64,000 bases of DNA from JAIBJN01 sp963775505 (GTDB lineage: Bacteria; Actinomycetota; Thermoleophilia; Gaiellales; Gaiellaceae): NCBI GenBank assembly GCA_963775505.1, contig CAVZIL010000011.1, forward strand, positions 124,001-188,000, in the 5' to 3' direction. The position numbers were made by a program, and so were the translations under genes. Below, one piece after another: positions 34,008 through 43,199 of this stretch. Within the stretch, counting starts at the first letter, position 1; each line of letters starts with the position of its first letter. Below the pieces are notes generated by a model. That model saw nothing but the letters and a program-made list of their open reading frames with translations. It did not search any database and was not told where the DNA came from.

Positions 34008-34847
34008 ATGCCCCCGGCGAGCCTACTCGACGCCCCCGAGCTCGCCGCGGCACGCATCGACGCGCGGGCCTCCGGCGAGAACTTCCCGGTCGTCTCGCTG
34101 CTCGCGCCGCGCTTCGCCCGCCCGCACCTGCGTGCCGTCTACGGCTTCGCGCGCCTCGTCGACAACCTGGGCGACGAGGCGGCCGGCGATCGCGGCGCGC
34201 TCCTGGACGAGCTCGAGCGTGAGCTCGAGGGGCCGCCGCGCACCGAGATCATGCGTCGCGTCCACGCGACCGTCGCCGAGTGCGGCCTCGCGCTGGGGCC
34301 TTTTCGCCGGCTGATCGAGGCGAACCGGATCGACCAGGTGCGGCGGCGCTACGAGACGTGGGACGACGTCCGCGAGTACTGCACCTACTCGGCCGACCCG
34401 GTCGGCCGTCTCGTCCTCGGCATCTACGGCCGGGCGGACGAGCCGGTGCTCGTCGCCATGAGCGATGCCGTCTGCACGGGCCTGCAGCTGGTCAACTTCG
34501 TCCAGGACCCGCCCCGTGACCTCTCACTCGGGCGCGTCTACCTGCCTCAGGAGGACCTGCGGCGCTTCGGCGTCGCCGATCGCGACCTCGCCGGCCCGCT
34601 GAGCGCGCGGGTCGTCGAGCTGCTCCGGTTCGAGGGCGATCGCGCCCGCTCGCTCCTGGAGCAGGGGCTCGCGCTCCGACAGGCGCTCGGGGGACGGGCT
34701 GGTCTCTCCGTCGCGCTCTACGCGCGCGGCGGGCTCGCCGCGCTCGACGCGCTCGAGCGGGCCGGCTGGGACGTGTTCACCGGCCGGCCGGCGCCGACGC
34801 GACTCACGTTCTCCCGTCTGGCCCTGCGCGAGCTCCTGCGGCAGTGA
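34008..34847 (+). CDS. hpnC: Hydroxysqualene synthase HpnC
   Basis: A 279-residue trans-isoprenyl diphosphate synthase. Both aspartate motifs are present: LVDNLGDE (DNLGD) near residue 50 and VQDPPRDLSLGRVYLP (DPPRD) near 165. In the HpnCDE route this enzyme converts presqualene diphosphate to hydroxysqualene. The order hpnC-hpnD-hpnE followed by squalene-hopene cyclase assigns it. The ATG at 34008 has no good ribosome site; a CATACT -10-like element 11 bases upstream would give an almost leaderless message. It overlaps hpnD by four bases. Confidence 0.9.
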   Translation: MPPASLLDAPELAAARIDARASGENFPVVSLLAPRFARPHLRAVYGFARLVDNLGDEAAGDRGALLDELERELEGPPRTEIMRRVHATVAECGLALGPFRRLIEANRIDQVRRRYETWDDVREYCTYSADPVGRLVLGIYGRADEPVLVAMSDAVCTGLQLVNFVQDPPRDLSLGRVYLPQEDLRRFGVADRDLAGPLSARVVELLRFEGDRARSLLEQGLALRQALGGRAGLSVALYARGGLAALDALERAGWDVFTGRPAPTRLTFSRLALRELLRQ

Positions 34848-35680
34848 GGGTCGAGGACGCCTACGCCGAGGTCGTCCGGATCACGCGCCGCGAGGCGCGG
34901 AACTTCGCCTGGGGCATCGCGGTCCTGCCCCGACCCAAGCGGCTCGCCGTCGCGGCGCTCTACGCGTTCGCGCGCAGGGTCGACGACATCGCCGACGACT
35001 CTGGCCTGGGATCGGAGGCGAGGCGGCGCGGGCTCGAGGCCTGCCGCGCGGCCGTGGAGGCGCTCCCGGCGGCGCCGGCCAGCGATCCCGTGCTGGTGGC
35101 TTTGGCTGACGCGACCTCGCGATATCCGGTGCCGCGGCAGGCGCTGCTCGACCTCGTCTCCGGCGGCCTCATGGACGCGGAGACGTCCCGCTACGCGAGC
35201 TTCGAGGACCTGCGCTGGTACTGCCACTGCGTCGCGGGCGCGGTCGGTCTCGCCTGCTCAGCGGTCTACGAGCCGAGCGACCCGGCAGCCGCTGCGGCGT
35301 GCGCCGAATCGCTTGGGCTTTCCCTACAGCAGATCAACATCATGCGCGATGTCGCCGAGGACTGGCGCCTTGGGCGCGTCTACCTCCCACAGGACGAGCT
35401 CGAGCGGTTCGACGTGACGGAATCCGACATCGCGGCCGGTCGTGTGGGTCCGGCGTGGCACCAGCTCATGGAGTACCAGGGCTGGCGTGCGGACGTGTTC
35501 ATGCGCGACGGCCTCGGGCTGCTCCCGCTGCTCGACCGACGCAGCGCGTTGTCCGTGCGCGCGTTCGCCGGCATCTATCGCGGGCTCCTCGTCCAGATGC
35601 GGAGCCGTGGCTACGACGTCTTCACGCGACGGCCGCAGCTCTCGACGGTCGGCAAGCTTCGAGCGGTCGTCGCGCTGTGA
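34844..35680 (+). CDS. hpnD: Presqualene diphosphate synthase HpnD
   Basis: A 278-residue head-to-head prenyl synthase joining two farnesyl diphosphates. It has YAFARRVDDIADDSG (first DxxxD motif) and NIMRDVAEDWRLGRVYLPQ (second). SVYEP-type and CHCVAGAVGLACSAVYE segments are typical of HpnD. The GTG start overlaps hpnC; its stop overlaps hpnE as GTGA. The enzyme is cytosolic or peripheral to the membrane. Confidence 0.92.
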   Translation: MRVEDAYAEVVRITRREARNFAWGIAVLPRPKRLAVAALYAFARRVDDIADDSGLGSEARRRGLEACRAAVEALPAAPASDPVLVALADATSRYPVPRQALLDLVSGGLMDAETSRYASFEDLRWYCHCVAGAVGLACSAVYEPSDPAAAAACAESLGLSLQQINIMRDVAEDWRLGRVYLPQDELERFDVTESDIAAGRVGPAWHQLMEYQGWRADVFMRDGLGLLPLLDRRSALSVRAFAGIYRGLLVQMRSRGYDVFTRRPQLSTVGKLRAVVAL

Positions 35681-36951
35681 AAACGGTCGTGGTCGGCGGC
35701 GGGCTCGCCGGTCTCGCCGCAGCGCTCGACCTCGCCGACGCGGGCCACGACGTCACCGTCCTGGAGGCCCGGCCGACGCTCGGCGGCGCGGTGCAGACGC
35801 TCCCGGCCCGGGAGGGAGACCCGGACCCGCCGCCCGACAACGGCCAGCACATCGCCCTCGGCTGCTGCACGGAGTACCTGGGCTTCCTTGCCCGGATCGG
35901 TCAGGCCGCGTCGGTGCGGCGCCAGTCGCTCGCGCTGCCGGTGATCGCCGAAGACGGGAGCGTTGCCTTCATCGCGCCGGGAGCGCTCGGGCTTCTTCGC
36001 TACCGGCACCTCTCACTGCGGGACCGGCTCGCCGTCGCGCGCGTGGCGCGTCGCCTCGGCCGGCTGAATCCCGCGGAGCACGACGGCGAGACGTTCGCTT
36101 CCTTGCTGCGCCGCCTCGGCCAGTCCCAAGCCGCGATCGACCGCTTCTGGGAGGTCTTCATACGCCCCGCGCTCAACCTCCGCTGCGAGGAGGTGAGCGC
36201 GGCGCCCGCGGTCTTCACGGTGCAGACCGCGCTCCTCGGGGAGCGAGGGGCGAGCGACGTGATCCTGCCTCTCCTGCCGTTGGGGGAGATGCACGGCGAC
36301 GCAGCCGCGGCCGTCCTCCGCGAGGAGGGCGCCGTGGTCCGCACCGGCGAGCGGGTAACGTCGCTCGACGAGGATGCTGTCGTTCTCGGGGACGGCTCCC
36401 TTGTGGACGCCGACGCGATCGTCGTCGCCCTGCCTCCTGACGAGAGCGCGCGCGTCCTGGGGGAGGCCGATCCGGGGCTTGGGGACTCGCCGATCGTGAG
36501 CGCGCACCTTCACTTCGACCGCCCGCTCCTTCGGTTCGAGCTTGCGGCGCTGCTCGGGAGCCACGCGCACTGGGTCTTCGACCGGGGCGCGCTGACCGGG
36601 CGCGTGCCCGAGAGCGGCCAGTACCTGACCGTGGTCTCCAGCGGGGCGCCGGAGTTGCTGGAGGTGCGGGGACGGGAGCTCGTCGACCTGCTCGCCGGCG
36701 AGCTCACCGACCGGCTCGGGCCGGCCGAGCTCCTCTGGTCGCGGGTGAGCAGGGAGCCGGCGGCGACGTTCGCAGCCAGGCCCGGCACGGCCGTGCGGAG
36801 GCCCGGCGTCGGGACGGACAGGCCGGGGGTTGCGCGCGCGGGCGCGTGGACGGACACGGGCTGGCCGGCGACGATGGAGAGCGCGGTGCGAAGCGGCAGA
36901 GCGGCCGCGCACCTGCTGCTCGAGTCGGGGCCACCGCAGGCGCACGCGTGA
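35677..36951 (+). CDS. hpnE: Hydroxysqualene dehydroxylase HpnE
   Basis: A 424-residue FAD-dependent amine-oxidase-type protein that reduces hydroxysqualene to squalene. The N-terminus is KTVVVGGGLAGLAAALDLAD with VLEARPTLGG, the desaturase-like FAD motif. It carries DNGQHIALGCCTEYLGFLAR, a squalene-associated family signature, and ends TGWPATMESAVRSGRAAAHL. The GTG start at 35677 overlaps the hpnD stop by four bases, which defines the start. It completes squalene synthesis before the cyclase. Confidence 0.92.
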   Translation: MKTVVVGGGLAGLAAALDLADAGHDVTVLEARPTLGGAVQTLPAREGDPDPPPDNGQHIALGCCTEYLGFLARIGQAASVRRQSLALPVIAEDGSVAFIAPGALGLLRYRHLSLRDRLAVARVARRLGRLNPAEHDGETFASLLRRLGQSQAAIDRFWEVFIRPALNLRCEEVSAAPAVFTVQTALLGERGASDVILPLLPLGEMHGDAAAAVLREEGAVVRTGERVTSLDEDAVVLGDGSLVDADAIVVALPPDESARVLGEADPGLGDSPIVSAHLHFDRPLLRFELAALLGSHAHWVFDRGALTGRVPESGQYLTVVSSGAPELLEVRGRELVDLLAGELTDRLGPAELLWSRVSREPAATFAARPGTAVRRPGVGTDRPGVARAGAWTDTGWPATMESAVRSGRAAAHLLLESGPPQAHA

Positions 36952-37055
36952 GACACTGCTTAACGTATGGGGCACCCCTCTCCCACCACCCGCTTTCCAG
37001 CGTACTGCCGAGAAACGCGCGTGTGGTGCGCAAGATGTGACGAGAGCGTGACGAC

Positions 37056-38942
37056 GTGAGCGCCACTAGAGAACGAGGGAAGACTGCAGTCGCCGCGCGG
37101 CCCGCGCCGGAGCTCGAGCGGACGCTGAGCCGTGCGGTCCGGAGGCTCCTCTCGCTCCAGAGACCCGACGGCTGGTGGGTCGGCGAGCTCGAGTCCAACG
37201 TGACGATGACGGCGCAGCACCTTCTGCTCCTCGAGTTTCTCCGGCTGCGGGACGAGGACACGACCCGTCGCTGCGCGAACGAGCTGCTGGCACGGCAGCG
37301 CCCAGACGGGCTCTGGGCGATCTACTGGGGAGGAGAGCCGGACCTCGCCGCGACCCTCGAGTCCTACGTGGCGCTGCGCCTCGCCGGGCTCTCGGCAGAC
37401 GACGAGCGGCTCGCGCCGGCGCGCCGCTTCTGCGAGGAGCGTGGCGGCATCGGCGGCGCGCGAGTGTTCACGCGCATCTGGCTCGCGCTCTTCGGGCTCT
37501 GGCCCTGGGACGAGATCCCACAGCTCCCGCCCGAGCTCGTCCTGCTGAAGCCGTCGTTCCCGTTCTCGGTCTACGACTTCTCCTGCTGGGCGCGGCAGAC
37601 CGTCGTGCCGCTCACGGTCGTCCTCCACTACCGCCCGGTGCGCAACCTGCCTGCCGACCGCGCCTGTCACGAGCTCAACCTGGGGCCGGTCCCGCGCAAG
37701 ACGACGCTGGGCCTCGCGAGCGACCGGGCACTCGCCTGGTATTCGAGCCGCTTGACGCAACCGGGGCGGGAACGGGCGCTTTCCTCCGCGGAGCGCTGGA
37801 TCGTCGACCGACAGGAGCTCGACGGCTCGTGGGGCGGCATCCAGCCGCCCTGGGTGTGGTCGCTGATCGCGCTCGCCTGCCGCGGCCACGGGCCCGAGTC
37901 CCCGTACCTGCGCCGCGGGCTCGATGGGTGGAAGCGGTTTCTGGTCGATGACGGCGACCGCCTCCGCCCGGAGGCGTGCCAGTCGCCGGTCTGGGACACG
38001 GGCCTCGCCCTGCTCGCGCTCCGAGCGGCCGACGTTCCTGCAGACGAGCCCGCGCTCCTGCGGGCGGTGGACTGGGTGCTGGCCGAGGAGATCCGCCAGC
38101 GGGGCGACTGGGCGATCCGGCGTCCCGGGCTCGAGCCGGCGGGTTGGGCGTTCGAGTACGACAACGACCTCTACCCGGACATCGACGACGCAGCCGTCGT
38201 CGCGCTTGCACTCGACGAGCTCGGCGTGGGGCGCTCCACCGTCGAGCGGGCGAGCCGGTGGATGGCCGGGATGCAAAGCGCGAACGGCGGCTGGGGAGCG
38301 TTCGACGCCGACAACGACGCCGAGTGGCTCTACAAGATCCCCTTCTGCGACTTCGGAGCCGTGACCGACCCGCCGTCCGCCGACGTCACCGCGCACGTCG
38401 TCGAGCTCCTCGCACGCGAGGGGGGATACGAGGAGGTCGTACGCCGCGGAGTCGAGTACCTGCTCGCCGAGCAGGAGGAGGACGGCTCCTGGTTCGGCCG
38501 CTGGGGAGTCAACCACGTCTACGGCACGGCGGCGGTGTTGCCCGCGCTCGAGGCCGCCGGCTTCCCCCACGACCACCCCGCGTTTCGCCGAGCGGTCGCC
38601 TGGCTCGAGGCCCACCAGAACGAGGACGGCGGCTTCGGCGAGGACTGCCGCTCGTACGACCGCGGCGAGGCGGGGCTCGCCTGGCGCGGCCGCGGGGAAT
38701 CGACGCCTTCCCAGACCGCGTGGGCGCTGATCGCGCTCGCCGCGGCCGGAGAAGCCGGTTCCGAGTGCGCCTCCCGCGCGGTCGCGTGGCTCACCCGCAC
38801 CCAGAAGCGAAACGGCGGCTGGGACGAGCCGTACTTCACGGGCACGGGCTTCCCGCGCGACTTCCTCATCAACTACCACCTCTACCGGGAGGTCTGGCCG
38901 GTCCTCGCGCTCGGCCGCGTCCGGCGCGCTCTCACCGGATGA
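37056..38942 (+). CDS. shc: Squalene-hopene cyclase
   Basis: A 628-residue class II terpene cyclase converting squalene to hopene or hopanol. The catalytic acid motif is DIDD (about residue 375, bases 38178-38189). QW repeats are visible as QRPDGWW, QRPDGLW, QELDGSWGG, QSANGGWGAF, QEEDGSWFGRW, QNEDGGFGED and QKRNGGW. The monotopic membrane insertion helix region falls in the LLKPSFPFSVYDFSCWARQT part. About 105 bases separate it from hpnE, leaving room for an extra promoter, though none is convincing. The stop overlaps hpnA as ATGA. Confidence 0.96.
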   Translation: MSATRERGKTAVAARPAPELERTLSRAVRRLLSLQRPDGWWVGELESNVTMTAQHLLLLEFLRLRDEDTTRRCANELLARQRPDGLWAIYWGGEPDLAATLESYVALRLAGLSADDERLAPARRFCEERGGIGGARVFTRIWLALFGLWPWDEIPQLPPELVLLKPSFPFSVYDFSCWARQTVVPLTVVLHYRPVRNLPADRACHELNLGPVPRKTTLGLASDRALAWYSSRLTQPGRERALSSAERWIVDRQELDGSWGGIQPPWVWSLIALACRGHGPESPYLRRGLDGWKRFLVDDGDRLRPEACQSPVWDTGLALLALRAADVPADEPALLRAVDWVLAEEIRQRGDWAIRRPGLEPAGWAFEYDNDLYPDIDDAAVVALALDELGVGRSTVERASRWMAGMQSANGGWGAFDADNDAEWLYKIPFCDFGAVTDPPSADVTAHVVELLAREGGYEEVVRRGVEYLLAEQEEDGSWFGRWGVNHVYGTAAVLPALEAAGFPHDHPAFRRAVAWLEAHQNEDGGFGEDCRSYDRGEAGLAWRGRGESTPSQTAWALIALAAAGEAGSECASRAVAWLTRTQKRNGGWDEPYFTGTGFPRDFLINYHLYREVWPVLALGRVRRALTG

Positions 38943-39817
38943 AGATCTTCGTGACCGGCGCGACCGGGTTCGTCGGGAGCCACGTCGCCCGCGAGCTCCG
39001 CGAGCGCGGCGCCGACGTCCGCGACGAGCGCGTCGACCTGCTCGACCGCCCGGGCCTGAGGGCCGCGTTCGAGGGGTGCGACGCGATCGTCCACGTCGCG
39101 GCGCTCTACAGCTTCGACGCGCCGGCCATTGAGCTCGAGCTCGCGAACATCGGGGGGACGCGCACGGTGCTCGCGGCCGCCGGCGAGGCCGGCGTGAAGC
39201 GAGTGGTGCACTGCTCGACGGCCGGGACGTGCGGACCGGTCGCGGGGAGACCAGCCACCGAGGAGGACGAGCCGCCCGCGTGGGAGCTGGAGGTTCCGTA
39301 CAAGCGAACGAAGCTCGCGGCGGAACGGCTCGCCCTCGAGGGTGGGGCGATCGTCGTCAACCCGACCACGCCGGTGGGCGAGGGCGACCGCAAGCCGACG
39401 CCGACGGGGCGGATGATCGGCGGCGTCGCGCGGGGGCGCTTGCGAGGCTACGTCGCCACGACGGGCCTGAACGTCGTGGACGTCCGCGACGTCGCGCGGG
39501 GCCATGCCCTGGCGCTCGAGCACGGTGAGCCGGGCCAGCGCTACCTGCTCGGGGGCGTCGACCTCAGCCTCGCGGACCTCTTCGCCGCAGTCGCGCGCCT
39601 GGCCGGACGTCCACGGCCGCGCGTCCGTGTTCCGTATGCTGTCGCCGAGATGGCTGCCGCCGCCGGAATCGCCAACCGGAACGAGGTGCAGCTCGCCAGG
39701 CTGCCCATGTACTTCTCATCGGCGAAGGCCCGCAGTACACTCGGCTACGATCCGGGCCCGGTGGAGCCGGCCCTCGCGCGTGCCGTCGACGAGGCGCTCT
39801 CGAAGGGAGGAGCATGA
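38939..39817 (+). CDS. hpnA: Hopanoid-associated NAD-dependent sugar epimerase HpnA
   Basis: A 292-residue extended SDR. It has KIFVTGATGFVGSHVARELR, DAIVHVAALYSFDAP, a YKRTK active-site motif (Tyr-x-x-x-Lys) and VNPTTPVGEGDRKPTPTG, a signature of the hopanoid-associated epimerase family. Its exact substrate is not settled. It overlaps both neighbours by four bases, so it is an obligate member of the hopanoid operon. Confidence 0.92.
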   Translation: MKIFVTGATGFVGSHVARELRERGADVRDERVDLLDRPGLRAAFEGCDAIVHVAALYSFDAPAIELELANIGGTRTVLAAAGEAGVKRVVHCSTAGTCGPVAGRPATEEDEPPAWELEVPYKRTKLAAERLALEGGAIVVNPTTPVGEGDRKPTPTGRMIGGVARGRLRGYVATTGLNVVDVRDVARGHALALEHGEPGQRYLLGGVDLSLADLFAAVARLAGRPRPRVRVPYAVAEMAAAAGIANRNEVQLARLPMYFSSAKARSTLGYDPGPVEPALARAVDEALSKGGA

Positions 39818-40812
39818 AGTTTCCGCTTCGCAGCACCGTCCAGATCGGGCGCTACGTCGCCTCGCAGAAGGGCAAGGACCGCTACCCGCTCGTGATCATG
39901 CTCGAGCCCACGCTGGGCTGCAACATCGCCTGCATCGGCTGCGGGAAGATCCGCGAGTACGAGTCGAACAAGGCGCGGCTGACGGTGGAGGAGTGCCTCC
40001 AGTCCGCCGTCGAGTGCCCGGCGCCGGTCATCTCCATCTGCGGCGGCGAGCCGCTGATCTTCAAGGGCATCGAGGACGTCGTCGCCGGCTTCCTCGAGAT
40101 GAAGCGGAACATCCAGCTCTGCACGAACGCACTCAGGCTCGTCGACATGCTCGACAGGTTCGAGCCGAACCCCCGCCTAACGTTCGTCGTCCACCTGGAC
40201 GGGATGCAGGAGATCCACGACTACATCTGCGACTACCCGGGCCTCTGGGACGTCGCCGTCGACGCGATCAGGACCGCCCGTGACAACGGCTTCCGCGTGA
40301 CGACGAACACGACGACCTTCAAGGAGACCGAGGTCGACGACGTCATCCAGATGATGGAGTACCTCACGAACGAGGTTGGCATCGACGGGATGCTCGTCGC
40401 GCCCGGCTACCAGTACTCCCAGATCGACCCGAGCCTGACGATGACGCGCGAGGAGCACGAGGCCAAGTTCCGCCTCATCCGCGACGAGGTGCGCCGACAC
40501 GGGTACAAGTGGCTGGCGAGCCCGGTCTACCAGGACTTCCTCACCGGCGATCGCAAGCTTCCGTGCGCGCCGTGGGGCTCGGTCACGCGGAACCCGTACG
40601 GCTGGAAGGGCCCGTGCTACCTGCTCACCGACGGCATCTTCCCGACGTACGAGGCGCTGGTCAACGGGATCGAGTGGGAGCGCTACGGGCCCGGGAACGA
40701 CCATCGCTGCGAGCACTGCGGGATCCATTCCGGCTTCGAGCCCGCCGCGACGATCGCGACGACCTCGAGCGTGAAGGAGACCGTCAGGAGCCTCGCGTGG
40801 ACGCTCCGCTAG
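39814..40812 (+). CDS. hpnH: Adenosylhopane synthase HpnH (radical SAM)
   Basis: A 332-residue radical SAM enzyme that links 5'-deoxyadenosine to diploptene, the first step of hopanoid side-chain extension. The cluster motif is CNIACIGC (Cys 36, 40, 43: CX3CX2C). ICGGEPLIFKGIEDVVAGFL and NTTTFKETEVDDVIQMMEYL are typical of HpnH. Further cysteines near the C-terminus (CEHCGIHSGFEP) belong to the SPASM-like tail of this family. A GGAGG ribosome site precedes the ATG. Confidence 0.95.
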   Translation: MKFPLRSTVQIGRYVASQKGKDRYPLVIMLEPTLGCNIACIGCGKIREYESNKARLTVEECLQSAVECPAPVISICGGEPLIFKGIEDVVAGFLEMKRNIQLCTNALRLVDMLDRFEPNPRLTFVVHLDGMQEIHDYICDYPGLWDVAVDAIRTARDNGFRVTTNTTTFKETEVDDVIQMMEYLTNEVGIDGMLVAPGYQYSQIDPSLTMTREEHEAKFRLIRDEVRRHGYKWLASPVYQDFLTGDRKLPCAPWGSVTRNPYGWKGPCYLLTDGIFPTYEALVNGIEWERYGPGNDHRCEHCGIHSGFEPAATIATTSSVKETVRSLAWTLR

Positions 40813-41441
40813 CAGTCCCGGAGAGCGCTGACGCACGGTCCGAGACCGGGTCTCCGCTGATGCTCGCCTGCCCGCTCGCGGTCGAGGAGAAGGCGGCCCG
40901 CGCCGGGGGCGCGAGGGCGGCCCGGATCGGCCTGGGCGCCTGCCTGCCGCTTCCGGAGGGGCGCCTGGTCGCCTTCGGGCTGACGGGAGCGCTCGTGGAC
41001 GGGCTCGCGCCCGGGACGCTGGTGACGGCGCGACGGGTCGTGGACGCGGACGGGACCGTGCTCTGGGAGGACAAGCCCTTGCCCGTCCCGGGCGCCGTGA
41101 TCGGCGTCGTCTGCGACGCCGGAGTCATCGTCGACGACGCTGTGGCGCGACGCGAGCTCGCACGTGCGACCGGTGCCGTCGCCGTGGACATGGAGAGCGC
41201 CACCCTGGCGGCAACCGGTCGCCTCGCCGGCGTCGTCCGGGCCGTTTCCGACACGACCGAGGAGCCGATCGGCCGGCTCGGCCAGGCGGCTCTGCCCGAC
41301 GGACGCACGAACTGGGGGGTCGTCCTGCGGGCGCTCCTGTCGGAGCCGCGCGCGACCTTGCGCGCCGCCCTGGCGGCGAGGCGGGCTCTCTCCTCGCTCC
41401 GCGCCGCCGCGGAGGCCCTCGCGCCGAGGGCGACGCCGTGA
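40797..41441 (+). CDS. hpnG: Adenosylhopane nucleosidase HpnG
   Basis: A 214-residue member of the nucleoside phosphorylase family that removes adenine from adenosylhopane to give ribosylhopane. It contains LACPLAVEEKAARAGGARAA and the MTAP/MTAN-type signature VAVDMESATLAATGR, and VRAVSDTTEEPIG. The GTG at 40797 was chosen because CAGGAG lies eight bases upstream; it overlaps hpnH by 16 bases. An ATG at 40860 would shorten it to 193 residues and is possible. Confidence 0.88.
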   Translation: MDAPLAVPESADARSETGSPLMLACPLAVEEKAARAGGARAARIGLGACLPLPEGRLVAFGLTGALVDGLAPGTLVTARRVVDADGTVLWEDKPLPVPGAVIGVVCDAGVIVDDAVARRELARATGAVAVDMESATLAATGRLAGVVRAVSDTTEEPIGRLGQAALPDGRTNWGVVLRALLSEPRATLRAALAARRALSSLRAAAEALAPRATP

Positions 41442-42362
41442 AGCGCGTCCTCGTCGCGAGCCCGCGCAGCTTCTGCGCCGGAGTCGTCCGGGCGATCGAC
41501 ATCGTCGAGAAGCTGCTCGAACGGCACGGTCCGCCGGTCTACGTTCGCCACGAGATCGTCCACAACGTTCACGTCGTCAGGGATCTCGAGGCGCGGGGCG
41601 CGGTCTTCGTCGACTCGGAGGAGGACGTGCCGGAGGGTGCGCTCGTCGTCCTCTCCGCGCACGGCGTGGCCCCGCAGGTCTACGAGAAGTGCACCGAGCG
41701 CGGCCTCCAGATCGTCGACGCGGTCTGTCCGCTCGTCTCCAAGGTGCACGCCGAGGCGCGCCGCTACGCCGCCCGCGGGCACAAGATCGCCCTCGTCGGG
41801 CACGCCGGCCACGTCGAGGTCGAGGGGACGATGGGTGAGGCGCCCGACTCGATCGTCCTCGTCGAGACGCCCGAGGACGTGGAGGAACTCGAGCTCGAGG
41901 AGGGCCAGAGCCTCGCGTACCTGACGCAGACGACGCTCTCCCTCGACGACACGGCGGACGTCGTCGAGGCGCTCCGGGAACGCGTGCCGGATCTCGTCGG
42001 GCCGCCCTCGGCCGACATCTGCTACGCGACGCAGAACCGGCAGGACGCCGTCAAGCGGATCTGCGAGGACGCGACGCTCGTGTTAGTCGTCGGCTCGAAG
42101 ACGAGCTCGAACGCGAACCGCCTGGTCGAGGTCGCCAGGAGCCGCGGCGCGGACGCCTATCTGATCGACGACGAGCGCGACCTCGACCCGGCGTGGCTCG
42201 AGGGGCACGAGACGGTCGGCCTGACCGCAGGCGCTTCCTCTCCGGAGGTGCTCGTGGAGCGCGTCGTCGGGCAGGCTCGGCGAGCTGGGGTACGGGGATC
42301 GCGAGGACGTCGAGATCGCGCGCGAGGACGTCTTCTTCCGCTTGCCTGCAGAGCTGCGCTAA
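41438..42362 (+). CDS. ispH: 4-hydroxy-3-methylbut-2-enyl diphosphate reductase IspH, frameshift near C-terminus
   Basis: Last enzyme of the MEP isoprenoid route, supplying the C5 units for hopanoids. The iron-sulfur cysteines are Cys13 (SFCAGV), Cys97 (DAVCPLVSK) and Cys195 (CYATQNRQ), with HEIVHN and HGVAPQVY histidine motifs. The uninterrupted frame ends in Arg-rich nonsense after VERVVGQ. Removing one G near 42271 restores the conserved ending LGELGYGDREDVEIAREDVF and a stop at 42360-42362. Because ispH is normally essential, a sequence error is more likely than a real mutation. It overlaps hpnG by four bases. Confidence 0.9.
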
Positions 42363-42371
42363 CTTCAAGTG

Positions 42372-43199
42372 ATGACGGCGAGCGTCGCCTACCCCGGGCG
42401 CGACGGCGCGCACAGCGCCGCGGCCTGTGACCTGCTCTTCCCGGGCGGGGCGGACCTCGTCTCGCTGCCCAGCTTCACGGCCGTCGTCGAGGCGACCTCG
42501 GAGGGGGACGTCGCGTTCGGCGTGCTGCCCATCGAGAGCTCGCTCTCAGGGCCGGTGAACGAGACGCACGATCTTCTCTACGACTCGCCGCTCTCGATCA
42601 ACGGCGAGACGATCCTGCCGATCCGCCACTGCCTCGTCGGCCCTGCCCTCGTTCCGCTGGAGGAGATCCGGGTCGTCCGCTCGCACCCAGCCGCGCTCGA
42701 CCAGTGCCGGCGGCTCCTCGCCGCGATGCCCTGGGCGACCGCGATCGCAGCGGCCACGACCGCCGACGCGGCCCACCAGGTCGCCGAGGACGCCGTTCCG
42801 TCCGAAGCCGCGATCGCCAGCGAACGCGCCGCGGCGACGTACGGCCTCACCGTGATCGCCGGCGACGTCGGCGACCACCCCGAGGCCTACACGCGCTTCG
42901 TCTCGGTCGCGCCGTACACGCGCCTCGACCGCGAGAGCGAGGGCTGGCGCACGGCGTTCTCGTTCGTCACGGACCATCAGCCGGGCGCGCTCCACCGGGC
43001 GATCGAGCCGTTCGGGCGCCACCGCCTCGACCTCGTCCAGCTGGTCTCGCGGCCGATCCCGCGAACGCCGTGGCGCTACAGGTTCGACGCGGTGCTGGCC
43101 GGGCACCCGCTCGACCAGGTGGTGAGCGAGACGCTCGCCGAGGTCGGAGGCCTGACGCGGGAGCTCCGCGTCTTCGGCTCCTACCCGGCGCACTCCTAG
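42372..43199 (+). CDS. pheA: Prephenate dehydratase with ACT domain
   Basis: A 275-residue monofunctional enzyme that turns prephenate into phenylpyruvate for phenylalanine synthesis. It has VAYPGRDGAHSAAACDLLFP, VLPIESSLSGPVNETHDLLY and AYTRFVSVAPY (Thr-Arg-Phe catalytic motif). Residues from about 190 form an ACT domain (FVTDHQPGALHRAIEPFGRH) for phenylalanine feedback. The ATG at 42372 is used; a GTG directly before it is equivalent. It begins nine bases after the repaired ispH stop and is convergent with the GNAT gene. Confidence 0.93.
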   Translation: MTASVAYPGRDGAHSAAACDLLFPGGADLVSLPSFTAVVEATSEGDVAFGVLPIESSLSGPVNETHDLLYDSPLSINGETILPIRHCLVGPALVPLEEIRVVRSHPAALDQCRRLLAAMPWATAIAAATTADAAHQVAEDAVPSEAAIASERAAATYGLTVIAGDVGDHPEAYTRFVSVAPYTRLDRESEGWRTAFSFVTDHQPGALHRAIEPFGRHRLDLVQLVSRPIPRTPWRYRFDAVLAGHPLDQVVSETLAEVGGLTRELRVFGSYPAHS

